A stretch of 14,448 bases of DNA from JARRQB01 sp965368585 (lineage in GTDB: Bacteria; Pseudomonadota; Gammaproteobacteria; Chromatiales; Chromatiaceae), in contig CBDUNM010000131.1 of NCBI GenBank assembly GCA_965368585.1, positions 1-14,448 of the forward strand. The letters run 5' to 3'. The translations under genes and the position numbers were made by a program. Shown in pieces: positions 7,377-14,448 of the stretch. Every line of letters begins with the position of its first letter. Positions within the stretch are counted from its first letter, which is position 1. Below the pieces are notes generated by a model. It was not told the DNA's origin, made no database searches, and saw only the letters and a program-made list of their open reading frames with translations.

Positions 7377-9599
7377 ATGCCTGGACAGGCGCAAGCCCGC
7401 ACGAAACCCAGCGTCGCTTGCGCGGGTTGCGTCACCTCATCGCAAGCCCGGTACGTCGCGTTGAGCGGTACGCCGGACCCGAGCACCTGGGAGCGCGTGG
7501 CTCGGCTGCGCCCGCGCGTGCGCGAGCATACCGCCTGGCATGAGCACAGTTACCGCGGGCGACCCTGGTTTCTGCTGCGCGATCTGGCCACCGGCCGGAC
7601 CTATCACTTCACCGCGGCGGCGCGTGCATTCGTCGTCCGGCTCGACGGTCACACCACGGTTGAGGAGGCATTGCGGCTCGCCGGAGGCGCGCAGGAACTA
7701 GCGACGTCGCAGGCGATCGAACTGCTGCTGCGCCTGCAGGCGGCCGACCTGTTGGTCCTGGACGGTCCCGCCGATCCCGAGGTGTTGTTTACACGTTGGC
7801 GCACGCAACGCCGCAAGGTCCGGCTGGCCACCGTCATGCGGCCGCTGGCCATGCGCTTTCCGCTGTTCGATCCCGCTCGTATCCTCGACGCCGGACTGCC
7901 GCTGGTCAGGCCATTGTTCGGCTGGGCGGGATTGCTGGCGTGGTTGACCCTGGTGGCGATCGCCGCGTTGCTGGCGCTCGAACACGCCGATGGGCTGATC
8001 GCGCACGCGCGGAGCCGGTTTCTCGACCCCTTGAATCTGTTGGCGCTGTGGCTGTGCTATCCAGTCGTCAAGGGCCTGCACGAGTTCGGTCACGCCTTTG
8101 CCATCCGGGTCTGGGGCGGCGTGGTGCACGAGATGGGGGTCATGTTGCTGGTGTTCGTGCCGGTGCCCTATGTGGAGGCGTCCGCGGCCACCGTGTTTCC
8201 GGAGAAATCACACCGGATGGTGGTCGGCGCGGCCGGGATCATGGTGGAAACGGCGCTCGCCGCGCTGGCGTTGCTGATCTGGCTGAACGTCCAGCCGGGC
8301 TGGGTGAGCGACGTGGCGTTCAACGTCACCGTTATCGGCGGCGTGTCGACTCTGTTGTTCAACGGCAACCCGCTGCTGCGCTTCGACGGCTACTACATCC
8401 TGGCCGACGCGCTGGAGATTCCGAATCTCGCGACGCGCGCGCAACGCTACTACGCGTATCTGCTGCAGCGTTATCTGCTGCGCCTGCGCGATACCGCCTC
8501 GCCAGTCTATGCGCCGGGGGAGGGTTTGTGGTTCCTGCTCTACGGCGCGGCGTCGAGCCTGTATCGGATCTTCATCAGCTGCGTCATCGCGCTGTACGTG
8601 GCCGGCAAGTTCTTCGTCATCGGCTCGGCCCTGGCGCTGTGGGTCGTGCTGTCGCAGGTGCTGCTGCCGGTCGGGCGGTGGTTGAAGTACCTGGTGAGCG
8701 CGCCCGCCCTCGCCGGTCATCGCGGTCGTGCGCTGCTGGTGGCCGCGGCGCTCAGCGGCGTTGTGCTGGTGCCGCCGGCGATCCTGCCCGTGCCGTTCAA
8801 CACCGTCGCCGAAGGCGTGCTGCTGCTGCCCGAAGACCGAATCGTCCGCGCCCGGGGCAGCGGCGAAGTAGTGGCGGTGCAGGGCCGCGCCGGTGCCACG
8901 GTCGATGCCGGCCAGCCGCTGCTCCAACTCCGCAACGAGCCCTTGAACACCCGCTACCGGTCGCTGCAGGCGAAGGCGGCCGAGTTGCGTGCGCGCACCG
9001 AACGTGATCTGTTTTCCGATCGCGTCGAGGCGGCGATCTTTCGCGATCAACTCGCCGAAATAGAAAACGAACTGCGGGATGTCGAGCGGCTCGTCGACGA
9101 TCTGCAATTGCGCAGCCCCGGAGCCGGCGTGTTGGAGTTGCCACGGGCGTCCGATCTGCCGGGCCGTTTCGTGCGCCAGGGCGATGTCCTCGGCGTAGTG
9201 CGCAGCATCGGTGGATCGACCGCACGGGTGGTGGTGCCGCATCAGGACGTGGAACACGTGAGAAAGGATACCCGACGCATCTCGGCGCGCTACGTCGGTG
9301 TGCCGGGGCAGACACTGCCGGCGCGCTTGCTGGCGGAAGTGCCCGCCGGCACCTATCGCTTACCCAGTCGGGTGTTGGGGTCGCAGGCGGGCGGGCGCAT
9401 CGCCACCGATTCGCGCGACGCGCAGGGCGTGACGGCGTTGCAGCCGGTGTTTCACTTTGACATCGAATTACCCGCGCTCGACGTGGCCTACATTCCCGGC
9501 GCGCGGGTCCTGGTGCGCTTCGAACACACCCGGGAATCCCTGGGCCGGCGCTGGTACCGGTCGTTGCGGCAGTTGTTCCTCGACCGACTCGGCTCCTGA
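7377..9599 (+). CDS. PqqD-like/M50 site-2-protease/HlyD fusion membrane protein
   Basis: A 740-residue polytopic protein. Residues about 57-130 resemble PqqD, the fold that binds peptides in RiPP pathways. Residues about 180-470 are an intramembrane M50 protease core: HEFGH (His235, Glu236, His239) supplies two zinc ligands and the catalytic Glu, and NPLLRFDGYY (331-340, Asp337) supplies the third ligand. Several hydrophobic spans surround these motifs. Residues about 475-620 form a biotinyl-lipoyl/HlyD-like arm with a coiled coil (about 520-578), followed by a beta-rich end. All M50 motifs are intact, so peptide-bond cleavage in or near the membrane is plausible. It follows the GAF-HlyD gene by 124 bases. 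ATG 7377 is the first start after an in-frame stop at 7365, but similarity to the family seems to begin near residue 29, where a TTG (7461) is an alternative. Substrate and direction of action are unknown. Confidence 0.87.
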   Translation: MPGQAQARTKPSVACAGCVTSSQARYVALSGTPDPSTWERVARLRPRVREHTAWHEHSYRGRPWFLLRDLATGRTYHFTAAARAFVVRLDGHTTVEEALRLAGGAQELATSQAIELLLRLQAADLLVLDGPADPEVLFTRWRTQRRKVRLATVMRPLAMRFPLFDPARILDAGLPLVRPLFGWAGLLAWLTLVAIAALLALEHADGLIAHARSRFLDPLNLLALWLCYPVVKGLHEFGHAFAIRVWGGVVHEMGVMLLVFVPVPYVEASAATVFPEKSHRMVVGAAGIMVETALAALALLIWLNVQPGWVSDVAFNVTVIGGVSTLLFNGNPLLRFDGYYILADALEIPNLATRAQRYYAYLLQRYLLRLRDTASPVYAPGEGLWFLLYGAASSLYRIFISCVIALYVAGKFFVIGSALALWVVLSQVLLPVGRWLKYLVSAPALAGHRGRALLVAAALSGVVLVPPAILPVPFNTVAEGVLLLPEDRIVRARGSGEVVAVQGRAGATVDAGQPLLQLRNEPLNTRYRSLQAKAAELRARTERDLFSDRVEAAIFRDQLAEIENELRDVERLVDDLQLRSPGAGVLELPRASDLPGRFVRQGDVLGVVRSIGGSTARVVVPHQDVEHVRKDTRRISARYVGVPGQTLPARLLAEVPAGTYRLPSRVLGSQAGGRIATDSRDAQGVTALQPVFHFDIELPALDVAYIPGARVLVRFEHTRESLGRRWYRSLRQLFLDRLGS

Positions 9600-9715
9600 T
9601 CCCCGCTGGACGCCAAAACGCCTTTTCTATTGTCCGCTGCCCATCCGGTCGTGGCTGATACAAGTCAAGCAGTGACCGGGTCCGTGCGACCATATTAATA
9701 GTGGAGCACAACTGA

Positions 9716-9802
9716 ATGACAACGGGAGCGGGTGAGTTCCATCGCGACGACGGGAAAGACAGATACGCATCTTTTGCTCTTCGAATGACCATCATTCGCT
9801 AG
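9716..9802 (+). CDS. Possible 28-residue leader ORF
   Basis: ATG 9716 to TAG 9800-9802 encodes 28 residues starting MTTGAGEFHR and ending in ALRMTIIR. A GGAG at 9702-9705 lies 10 bases upstream, slightly far for a Shine-Dalgarno. No recognised family. The C-terminal part reads like translations of common short intergenic repeats, which argues against a real gene. Its position ahead of the papain-fold gene and near a PqqD-like protein makes it worth recording as a possible leader or small peptide. Confidence 0.2.
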   Translation: MTTGAGEFHRDDGKDRYASFALRMTIIR

Positions 9803-9895
9803 CGCTGTTTATTATCTGAGGCGTACGGCGCACCATGCAACGACTGTAGCGGAGCGTCTCAGGCGATTGGCGGCACCCGAACTCGTTACGGCGTA

Positions 9896-9901
9896 AGGAG
9901 G
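9896..9901 (+). promoter_or_regulatory. Strong Shine-Dalgarno of the papain-fold gene
   Basis: A perfect AGGAGG lies 5 bases before ATG 9907. It fixes the start codon and predicts strong translation. It is the best ribosome-binding site in the window. Confidence 0.85.
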
Positions 9902-9906
9902 GTGCC

Positions 9907-11073
9907 ATGTTTACGATCGACTTAAAAAGCCAAGTACCGGTCTACACCAAGGCCAATCCCAATTGGGGGGCAGCGGCCTGTTGCAGGATGGCGATGAACG
10001 GTTACCCGTCCGGCGCCACGTCGTGCAACCTCAACCAGACCGTGATCTGGAACTACATCCAGGCGAATAACAAAGAACCGGGTGTGGGGGCGTGGGGGAT
10101 TGGCTGGTACGCCGATCCGTATGCCGTCACCAAGACACTGAACGACCTGTGTCCGCCGCAGCACAGCTGGGTGGATGTGTCCGGGACAGATAAAAACGCC
10201 GTTTTGTATACCTTGCTGCGTTACATGGCGAACTACCAATATGCCTCGCTCGTGTGTACGTTTACACACGACTATTGGAAGACGCTGGTCTACGCACGGA
10301 CTTCCGATGACCCGCGTGTAGTGACCAACCCGACACTGCTGCGCGTCGGTTTCTACAGTCCGGCCAGCGGCGCTTATTCGGAGATCGACGGCTCGGTCTG
10401 GATGAGCAGCCCGGTTTATTGGGGTGCGCCGTGCAACGGGCTGACCTGCGGCCAGATCTGGGACGGTAAATGGGTGGGGCTGGGTGAGCCGCCCGCCGAG
10501 CAGGGTGGCGTACAGGTCGAGTCCGTCAGCAGGGTCGGCAAAGAATTGATCGAACCGAAAGCGGCGAAAAAGATTGCGCAGGAGATCATTGCGGCGCGGC
10601 GCGGAGATCAATCTCAGCCCTGGGGGCGAAGGTTCGTCGGCGTTCGCGCCGGTACGCCGCTGCTGGTGAGGGAGCTGGGTGCGCACCCGATCGATAAACG
10701 CGCTCAACAGGTCCGCTACTACGTGGTGCCGTTCGGCAACCACCGCGAACTCGACGACAACGGGTCTCCCACGGTCAGTCTCAGTGTGCTGATAAACGCC
10801 CATACGGGCCGGTTTGAGGAAATGACGCTGTTTCCGCGACCGGTGCGTTATTTGTCCGCACAGGAGGCGATGCGCGTCGCCAGCCGCAGCCTGGGGTACA
10901 AACCCAGAGAGATGCCGGGTATGGAACTTGAGCTCGTTGCCCAACCATCGCACGCGCAGGTGTCCGCCGCGGTCCCGGCATGGCGCGTGGAGGTTGCCGG
11001 CCATACGATCTACGTGACGCAGGGGGGGCAGGTCGCCGGTAATCTGGCGCTGCCCGTGTGCAAGGGAGGTTGA
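9907..11073 (+). CDS. Papain-fold (C39/C70-like) protein with degenerate active site and PepSY-like C-terminal half
   Basis: A 388-residue protein with no recognised name. Residues about 5-165 look like a papain-fold domain: QVPVYTKANPNWGAAACCRM (9-28) matches the nucleophile helix of C39 or AvrRpt2-like C70 peptidases, and HDYW (His121) matches the catalytic His strand. In a C39 alignment the nucleophile Cys is Trp20 and the oxyanion Gln is Lys15; in a C70 alignment the Cys is Gly21. The Asp of the usual DP motif is Ser151 in FYSPASG. Cys25 or Cys26 might substitute, but a non-catalytic role is likelier. Residues about 215-375 are alpha/beta with PepSY-like features (VSLSVLINAHTGRFEE at 290-305, then WRVEVAGHTIYV at 359-370). 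There is no N-terminal signal peptide. The protein is rich in Cys and Trp. A 32-base gap separates it from the metalloprotease-like gene, so the two are almost certainly co-transcribed. Confidence 0.75.
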   Translation: MFTIDLKSQVPVYTKANPNWGAAACCRMAMNGYPSGATSCNLNQTVIWNYIQANNKEPGVGAWGIGWYADPYAVTKTLNDLCPPQHSWVDVSGTDKNAVLYTLLRYMANYQYASLVCTFTHDYWKTLVYARTSDDPRVVTNPTLLRVGFYSPASGAYSEIDGSVWMSSPVYWGAPCNGLTCGQIWDGKWVGLGEPPAEQGGVQVESVSRVGKELIEPKAAKKIAQEIIAARRGDQSQPWGRRFVGVRAGTPLLVRELGAHPIDKRAQQVRYYVVPFGNHRELDDNGSPTVSLSVLINAHTGRFEEMTLFPRPVRYLSAQEAMRVASRSLGYKPREMPGMELELVAQPSHAQVSAAVPAWRVEVAGHTIYVTQGGQVAGNLALPVCKGG

Positions 11074-11093
11074 ATCGATTCAACCGATTTAAC

Positions 11094-11098
11094 AGGAG
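11094..11098 (+). promoter_or_regulatory. Ribosome-binding site of the NHL/metzincin gene
   Basis: AGGAG lies 7 bases before ATG 11106. This decides the start codon of a reading frame that has no stop inside the window. Confidence 0.75.
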
Positions 11099-11105
11099 TA
11101 CGATC

Positions 11106-14100
11106 ATGCCACCACCGATCATCGATCGCCTCAGTCCCAGTGCCGGTTGGCCGGGCAGCGCCTCGGTGCAAGGAACGCCGGTCATCATTCACGGGCGCCA
11201 TTTTCACCCGACACCGGAAATGCACAGCAACCAGGTCAGCTTCACAGCCTCGGCCGGCGGGACGGTGCCCGCGCCGGTCGAATGGGCGTCGATCGACGAG
11301 ATCGACTACCGGTCCGATGGTGTGGTCGCCCGCGACAGCACCGTGCCCGGCGGCCTGAACCGTCCGCGCGGCGTTGCGGTCAACCGCGCGACCGGCGTGC
11401 TGTACATCGCCGACACCGACAACGACCGCATCGTGCGCCGATCCGCCTCGGGTACCTTCGGCAGTTGGGGGGCGACCGGGTCCGGCAACGGTCAATTCAA
11501 TCGACCCACCGGTCTTGCCGTCGACGGCAATGGCGACGTCTATGTCGCGGACTCGATGAACCATCGCATCCAGAAATTCTCCGCGAGCGGGGCCTTCATC
11601 GCCGCGTGGGGGTCGCTTGGCAGCGGTACCGGCCAGTACGACATGCCGGTCGATGTCGACATCGGCCTGATCGGCGGCCTGACCCTGGTGTACGTCGCCG
11701 ACAGCAACAATCATCGCATCGGAAGAACCGACGGCAGCGGGAACATGCCGACGCAGCTACTGGCGCCGGCCGATTGCGGGCGCCTCCTGGGGGTGAGCGC
11801 GCCGCGTGGTTACGGGTTCGTCTACGCGACCGACCCCAACAACCGGCGCATCTATCGCTGGGCCTGGCACGGTCCGTTCAACGGTTACTTCGGCGATCCC
11901 GGCCCGCACAATCTGGCGGAGGTGGACGTCGGTTTTCCCATGGGGATCACTCAGGATTTCGACGGCTACGTGTATGTCGCGGACAACGCCGGACGGGTGG
12001 TGCGCAAGTTCGATCCCTTCGATCCGAGCTTTCGCGAGATCGCCAAGTTCGGGCTGACGATTCCCAGCGTGCCCGGACCCACGCCGGCCGACGAGTTCGT
12101 GGATCCGGTGGATATCGCGGTGACCGATCTCAAGGCGGCGTATGTGGTCGATCGACAACGCAACCGGGCCGTGCGCTACACGCCGACCGACGCGCAGGAG
12201 CTGTGGGTACACGTACCCGAAGGCGCGGTATCGGGCAGCGTACGGGTGCGCACCGACGACGGCGAGGACAGCGCCGGTTTTACGGTATGGCGGCGCGCAC
12301 GGGTCGAGGTCGCCGATGCGTATCTGACCCAGGGGTTGGTGCAATACCTCCCGGTCGCGGGCAAGAAGACCATCATCCGCTACCAGATGCGCACCCTGGG
12401 GGAGAGCGAATGGGGAAGTTTTTCGTGGGGCTCGCCGGTGCACGACAGCGCGGTTTGCCGCGTATTCAAGGACGGCGTGGAGGTGCATCAGGTGGAGGGA
12501 GTGCCCGAGTTCATGACCATGAGCGGCGGTTCGATGAGTTCCGCGATCGCCTTCGAGATCCACTTCGAGATACCGTACTGGGTGGTCAACGATCAAGCGA
12601 GCTATCGTTTTCGCGTCACCTTGCAGCGCACCGGAAGTCCCGCCTTCAGCGACACGCGCGACTTGCCCGACGCCACCGGCGTGACCTTCCGCAATCGCCT
12701 GTCGTATCGCGTGATCGCCGCGCCCGTTTCCCATTTGAAGCACGACGGTACGCGCGTCGGCGACGGCGGCATGCACCCGGCCTTGTTCTATGTCGGGGCC
12801 GATGTCGGCCACATGCTGGATTGGCTCGACTGGTCGCAACTGTACAGCGGCTATGTTCATTACAACCGTCTGTATCCGTTGCGCTACAGCGTGGGGAACA
12901 TCAACGACTGGGGTATCTGGGTGAACAACACGATGCACAACGGCATCAACAGCGATGACGAGGTGCGCGACATGCTGGAGGTGCTGGAATACACCCGGCG
13001 CGGCATCAACGAAGGCGGCGGTCTGGACAACGACTACATGCTCGGAATTGTCGATCGGAACGAAGTCACCGGATCGCAGACCTGGGCCGGCGTAACCAGC
13101 GACGCGTACCGCTCCGCGTTGATTTCGGTCGGGCGAAATCTCAGCGGTGATCCCGCTTATGATGTCGGCTCGATCATCGCCCACGAACTGTTGCATCAAC
13201 ACGGCATTCATCACCAATCCAGCCGTGAAGTGGCGCAGTCCGACAAGGATGCCTGGAATTCGGTCAGCGGTGAATTCGTGCCTATCCCAGTGACGCTGAC
13301 CTACGATTCGCCCACCGGTTTTCGCACCCATGACTGGAATGACGGTACCACCTTCGCCGAGGGCCGTTACAACAGCACGCCGGGCGCCTATGATCACCTG
13401 TACGACGCGCTCGCCAATCCTCATCCGGAACGCCTGTATGCACGTGAGCGTGTCCTGGCACCCGCCGCGCGGCCACCGCACAGCGCGCAGAATTTCAACC
13501 TCATCGGCCATCTCGAACGCAACGGCCAATTCGTCCGTACTGCCTCCTGGGTCGGTCGTGGCGATACCGCGGTGACGCCCGAGCCTGCCGATGGCGAGGG
13601 CAGCCTGGTGTTTCTCGACCGTGCCAATACCGAGCTGTCCCGCTGGCGGGTGCGCGCCGCCTTCGGTCTGCGCACGGTCGACGCATCGGGTCGCAGCGGA
13701 CGTGTCATCGCCGCGGACAGCGCGCCGCTGAGCGTCACCTGTCCCTTTCCTGAGACAACCGCGCGGGTGGCGCTCGAGGTCGCGGGCCGGCAGGTGTGGC
13801 AAAGAGACGTGCCGGGCGAGCCGCCCAGCGTGCAGCTGACCGCGCCGCGCGGCGGCGAATCCATCGGCCCGCGGGATACGCTCAACGTGGCCTGGCAGGC
13901 GAGCCATCCGCAAGGCGTCGAACTCGAATTCCGCGTTGAATACTCGTTCGACGGCGGCAAGACCTTCCGTATTCTCGCCGTCGCGCTGCGCCAGACTCAC
14001 TACGAGTGGCAGGCCGGTCTGGCGGCAACCGACGGACGGGTGCGGTTGCGGGTCGTGGCCTCGGACGGGTTTCACCAGGCCAGCGATGTCTCCGACGATA

Positions 14101-14448
14101 TCATCGTGGGCGACATCGCCCGGCGCGTGGTGATCGTTCAACCGCGTTACGGAGCGGTCATCCCGGAAGGGAAATCCATACGCTTGACGGCGCTGGCGAA
14201 CGACCTGGAGCAAGGGGAGGTGCCGCTGACCGCCGCCAATACCCGTTGGCGTCTCGATGACGATGTGCTGCTCGGCAACGGTAACGACCTCGAGGCGACG
14301 GCGCTCGAGATCACCACCCCGCTGGGCTCGGTGGCAACGCCGCTGACCGTGGGCCCGCACCGTCTCGGCGTGGAGGTGACCGTCAGCCCCGGCAAAACGC
14401 TCAGCGACGAAATCCCGATCGAGATCGCCGCGGATTCAGATCGCGACG
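11106..14448 (+). CDS. Large TIG/NHL/metzincin-like zinc metalloprotease with Ig-like domains; 3' end outside the window
   Basis: The frame is open from ATG 11106 to the window edge, 1114 codons with no stop. Residues 5-62 are the first half of an IPT/TIG domain (LSPSAGWPG, then VIIHGRHF). Residues about 82-358 hold six NHL repeats, a beta-propeller, with blade motifs such as VYVADSMNHRIQKF and VYVADSNNHRI. Residues about 359-395 look like the second half of the TIG domain (LWVHVPEGAVSGSVRV). Residues about 398-540 form an Ig-like region with ADAYLTQGLVQY and LPVAGKKTIIR, often found before secreted metalloproteases. Residues about 545-780 carry HELLHQHGIHH (693-703), the metzincin zinc motif HExxHxxGxxH. 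I find no Met within about 80 residues after it, so the usual Met-turn is not evident. Ig/Fn3-like domains follow (about 905-1000, with YSFDGGKTF, and about 1005 onward). No signal peptide precedes the TIG domain. Probably an extracellular or surface protease, inferred from the domains. Confidence 0.85.
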   Translation, partial: MPPPIIDRLSPSAGWPGSASVQGTPVIIHGRHFHPTPEMHSNQVSFTASAGGTVPAPVEWASIDEIDYRSDGVVARDSTVPGGLNRPRGVAVNRATGVLYIADTDNDRIVRRSASGTFGSWGATGSGNGQFNRPTGLAVDGNGDVYVADSMNHRIQKFSASGAFIAAWGSLGSGTGQYDMPVDVDIGLIGGLTLVYVADSNNHRIGRTDGSGNMPTQLLAPADCGRLLGVSAPRGYGFVYATDPNNRRIYRWAWHGPFNGYFGDPGPHNLAEVDVGFPMGITQDFDGYVYVADNAGRVVRKFDPFDPSFREIAKFGLTIPSVPGPTPADEFVDPVDIAVTDLKAAYVVDRQRNRAVRYTPTDAQELWVHVPEGAVSGSVRVRTDDGEDSAGFTVWRRARVEVADAYLTQGLVQYLPVAGKKTIIRYQMRTLGESEWGSFSWGSPVHDSAVCRVFKDGVEVHQVEGVPEFMTMSGGSMSSAIAFEIHFEIPYWVVNDQASYRFRVTLQRTGSPAFSDTRDLPDATGVTFRNRLSYRVIAAPVSHLKHDGTRVGDGGMHPALFYVGADVGHMLDWLDWSQLYSGYVHYNRLYPLRYSVGNINDWGIWVNNTMHNGINSDDEVRDMLEVLEYTRRGINEGGGLDNDYMLGIVDRNEVTGSQTWAGVTSDAYRSALISVGRNLSGDPAYDVGSIIAHELLHQHGIHHQSSREVAQSDKDAWNSVSGEFVPIPVTLTYDSPTGFRTHDWNDGTTFAEGRYNSTPGAYDHLYDALANPHPERLYARERVLAPAARPPHSAQNFNLIGHLERNGQFVRTASWVGRGDTAVTPEPADGEGSLVFLDRANTELSRWRVRAAFGLRTVDASGRSGRVIAADSAPLSVTCPFPETTARVALEVAGRQVWQRDVPGEPPSVQLTAPRGGESIGPRDTLNVAWQASHPQGVELEFRVEYSFDGGKTFRILAVALRQTHYEWQAGLAATDGRVRLRVVASDGFHQASDVSDDIIVGDIARRVVIVQPRYGAVIPEGKSIRLTALANDLEQGEVPLTAANTRWRLDDDVLLGNGNDLEATALEITTPLGSVATPLTVGPHRLGVEVTVSPGKTLSDEIPIEIAADSDRD

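Larger units (their letters stand above)
9600..9906. other. Intergenic leader before the papain-fold gene
   Basis: About 307 bases with lower GC than the flanking genes. It contains a short ORF (9716-9802, listed separately). A TATTAT box at 9810-9815 could be a -10 element; an ATGACC at 9785-9790 lies 19 bases upstream and is a poor -35 match. A TATTAA at 9694-9699 region is another weak AT-rich box. The length of the gap suggests that the downstream pair may have its own promoter instead of depending only on read-through from the M50 gene. Confidence 0.4.

Noticed and set aside
7796..9007. A 403-codon plus-strand ORF, and a 349-codon minus-strand ORF at 8208-9257
   Set aside because: Both are shadows of the M50-HlyD gene; only the frame from 7377 carries HEFGH and NPLLRFDG.
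11147..12958. A 603-codon plus-strand ORF in a different frame
   Set aside because: It overlaps the NHL-repeat region in frame +2 and encodes an Arg-rich sequence without domains. The frame from 11106 has a ribosome-binding site and clear NHL and TIG motifs.
11757..14360. An 867-codon ORF on the minus strand
   Set aside because: It lies entirely opposite the TIG/NHL/metzincin gene, whose frame gives recognisable domains throughout. The minus-strand product shows no domain and is rich in Arg, His, Val and Ala, as expected for an antisense shadow in GC-rich DNA.

Overview
The window suggests a high-GC gammaproteobacterium. It opens inside glnS, a glutaminyl-tRNA synthetase of the type typical of Gammaproteobacteria, followed by a tRNA-Ala(GGC)/tRNA-Glu(TTC) pair with encoded CCA ends. 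Most of the window is GC-rich: I count 49 G/C in the 60 bases 8701-8760. The stretch from about 1890 to 4400 is visibly poorer in GC, with 28 G/C in 3541-3600. The genus cannot be named from this sequence.

Layout. (1) 3-1589: the 3' part of glnS; about the first 30 codons lie outside the window. (2) 1628-1881: a compact tRNA operon with its own promoter, two tRNAs and an intrinsic terminator. (3) 1882-2618: a gene-poor stretch holding an orphan terminator and what looks like the remains of a small zinc-ribbon gene. (4) 2619-3974: a globin-coupled diguanylate cyclase of the E. coli DosC (YddV) type, with the heme ligand, inhibitory-site and GGEEF residues in place. (5) 3975-4552: non-coding, with an intergenic repeat-like segment and inverted repeats. 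(6) 4553-5320, minus strand: an RNase H-fold protein resembling DUF429. (7) 5534 to the end of the window, all on the plus strand: four long genes that look like one functional group.

The plus-strand group is the most interesting part. The first gene encodes an inner-membrane adaptor: cytoplasmic GAF-like domains, one membrane span, then a HlyD-type periplasmic arm. The second encodes a polytopic membrane protein with an N-terminal PqqD-like peptide-binding domain, a site-2-protease (M50) core with HEFGH and NPLLRFDG motifs, and a C-terminal HlyD-like arm. The third encodes a papain-fold protein (C39/C70-like) whose catalytic Cys position holds Trp or Gly, joined to a PepSY-like C-terminal half. 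The fourth runs off the right edge with at least 1114 codons. It combines a TIG domain apparently split by a six-bladed NHL propeller, a metzincin-like zinc protease domain (HExxHxxGxxH) and Ig-like domains.

Neither of the last two products has a recognisable signal peptide, although their domains are typical of secreted proteins. A working inference is that the two membrane proteins form an export, maturation or surface-proteolysis apparatus and the downstream proteins are its cargo or partners. No ATPase or outer-membrane channel is visible, so this remains a hypothesis. The fourth gene's true frame is open to the window edge with no stop, and it is overlaid by long spurious ORFs in other frames.
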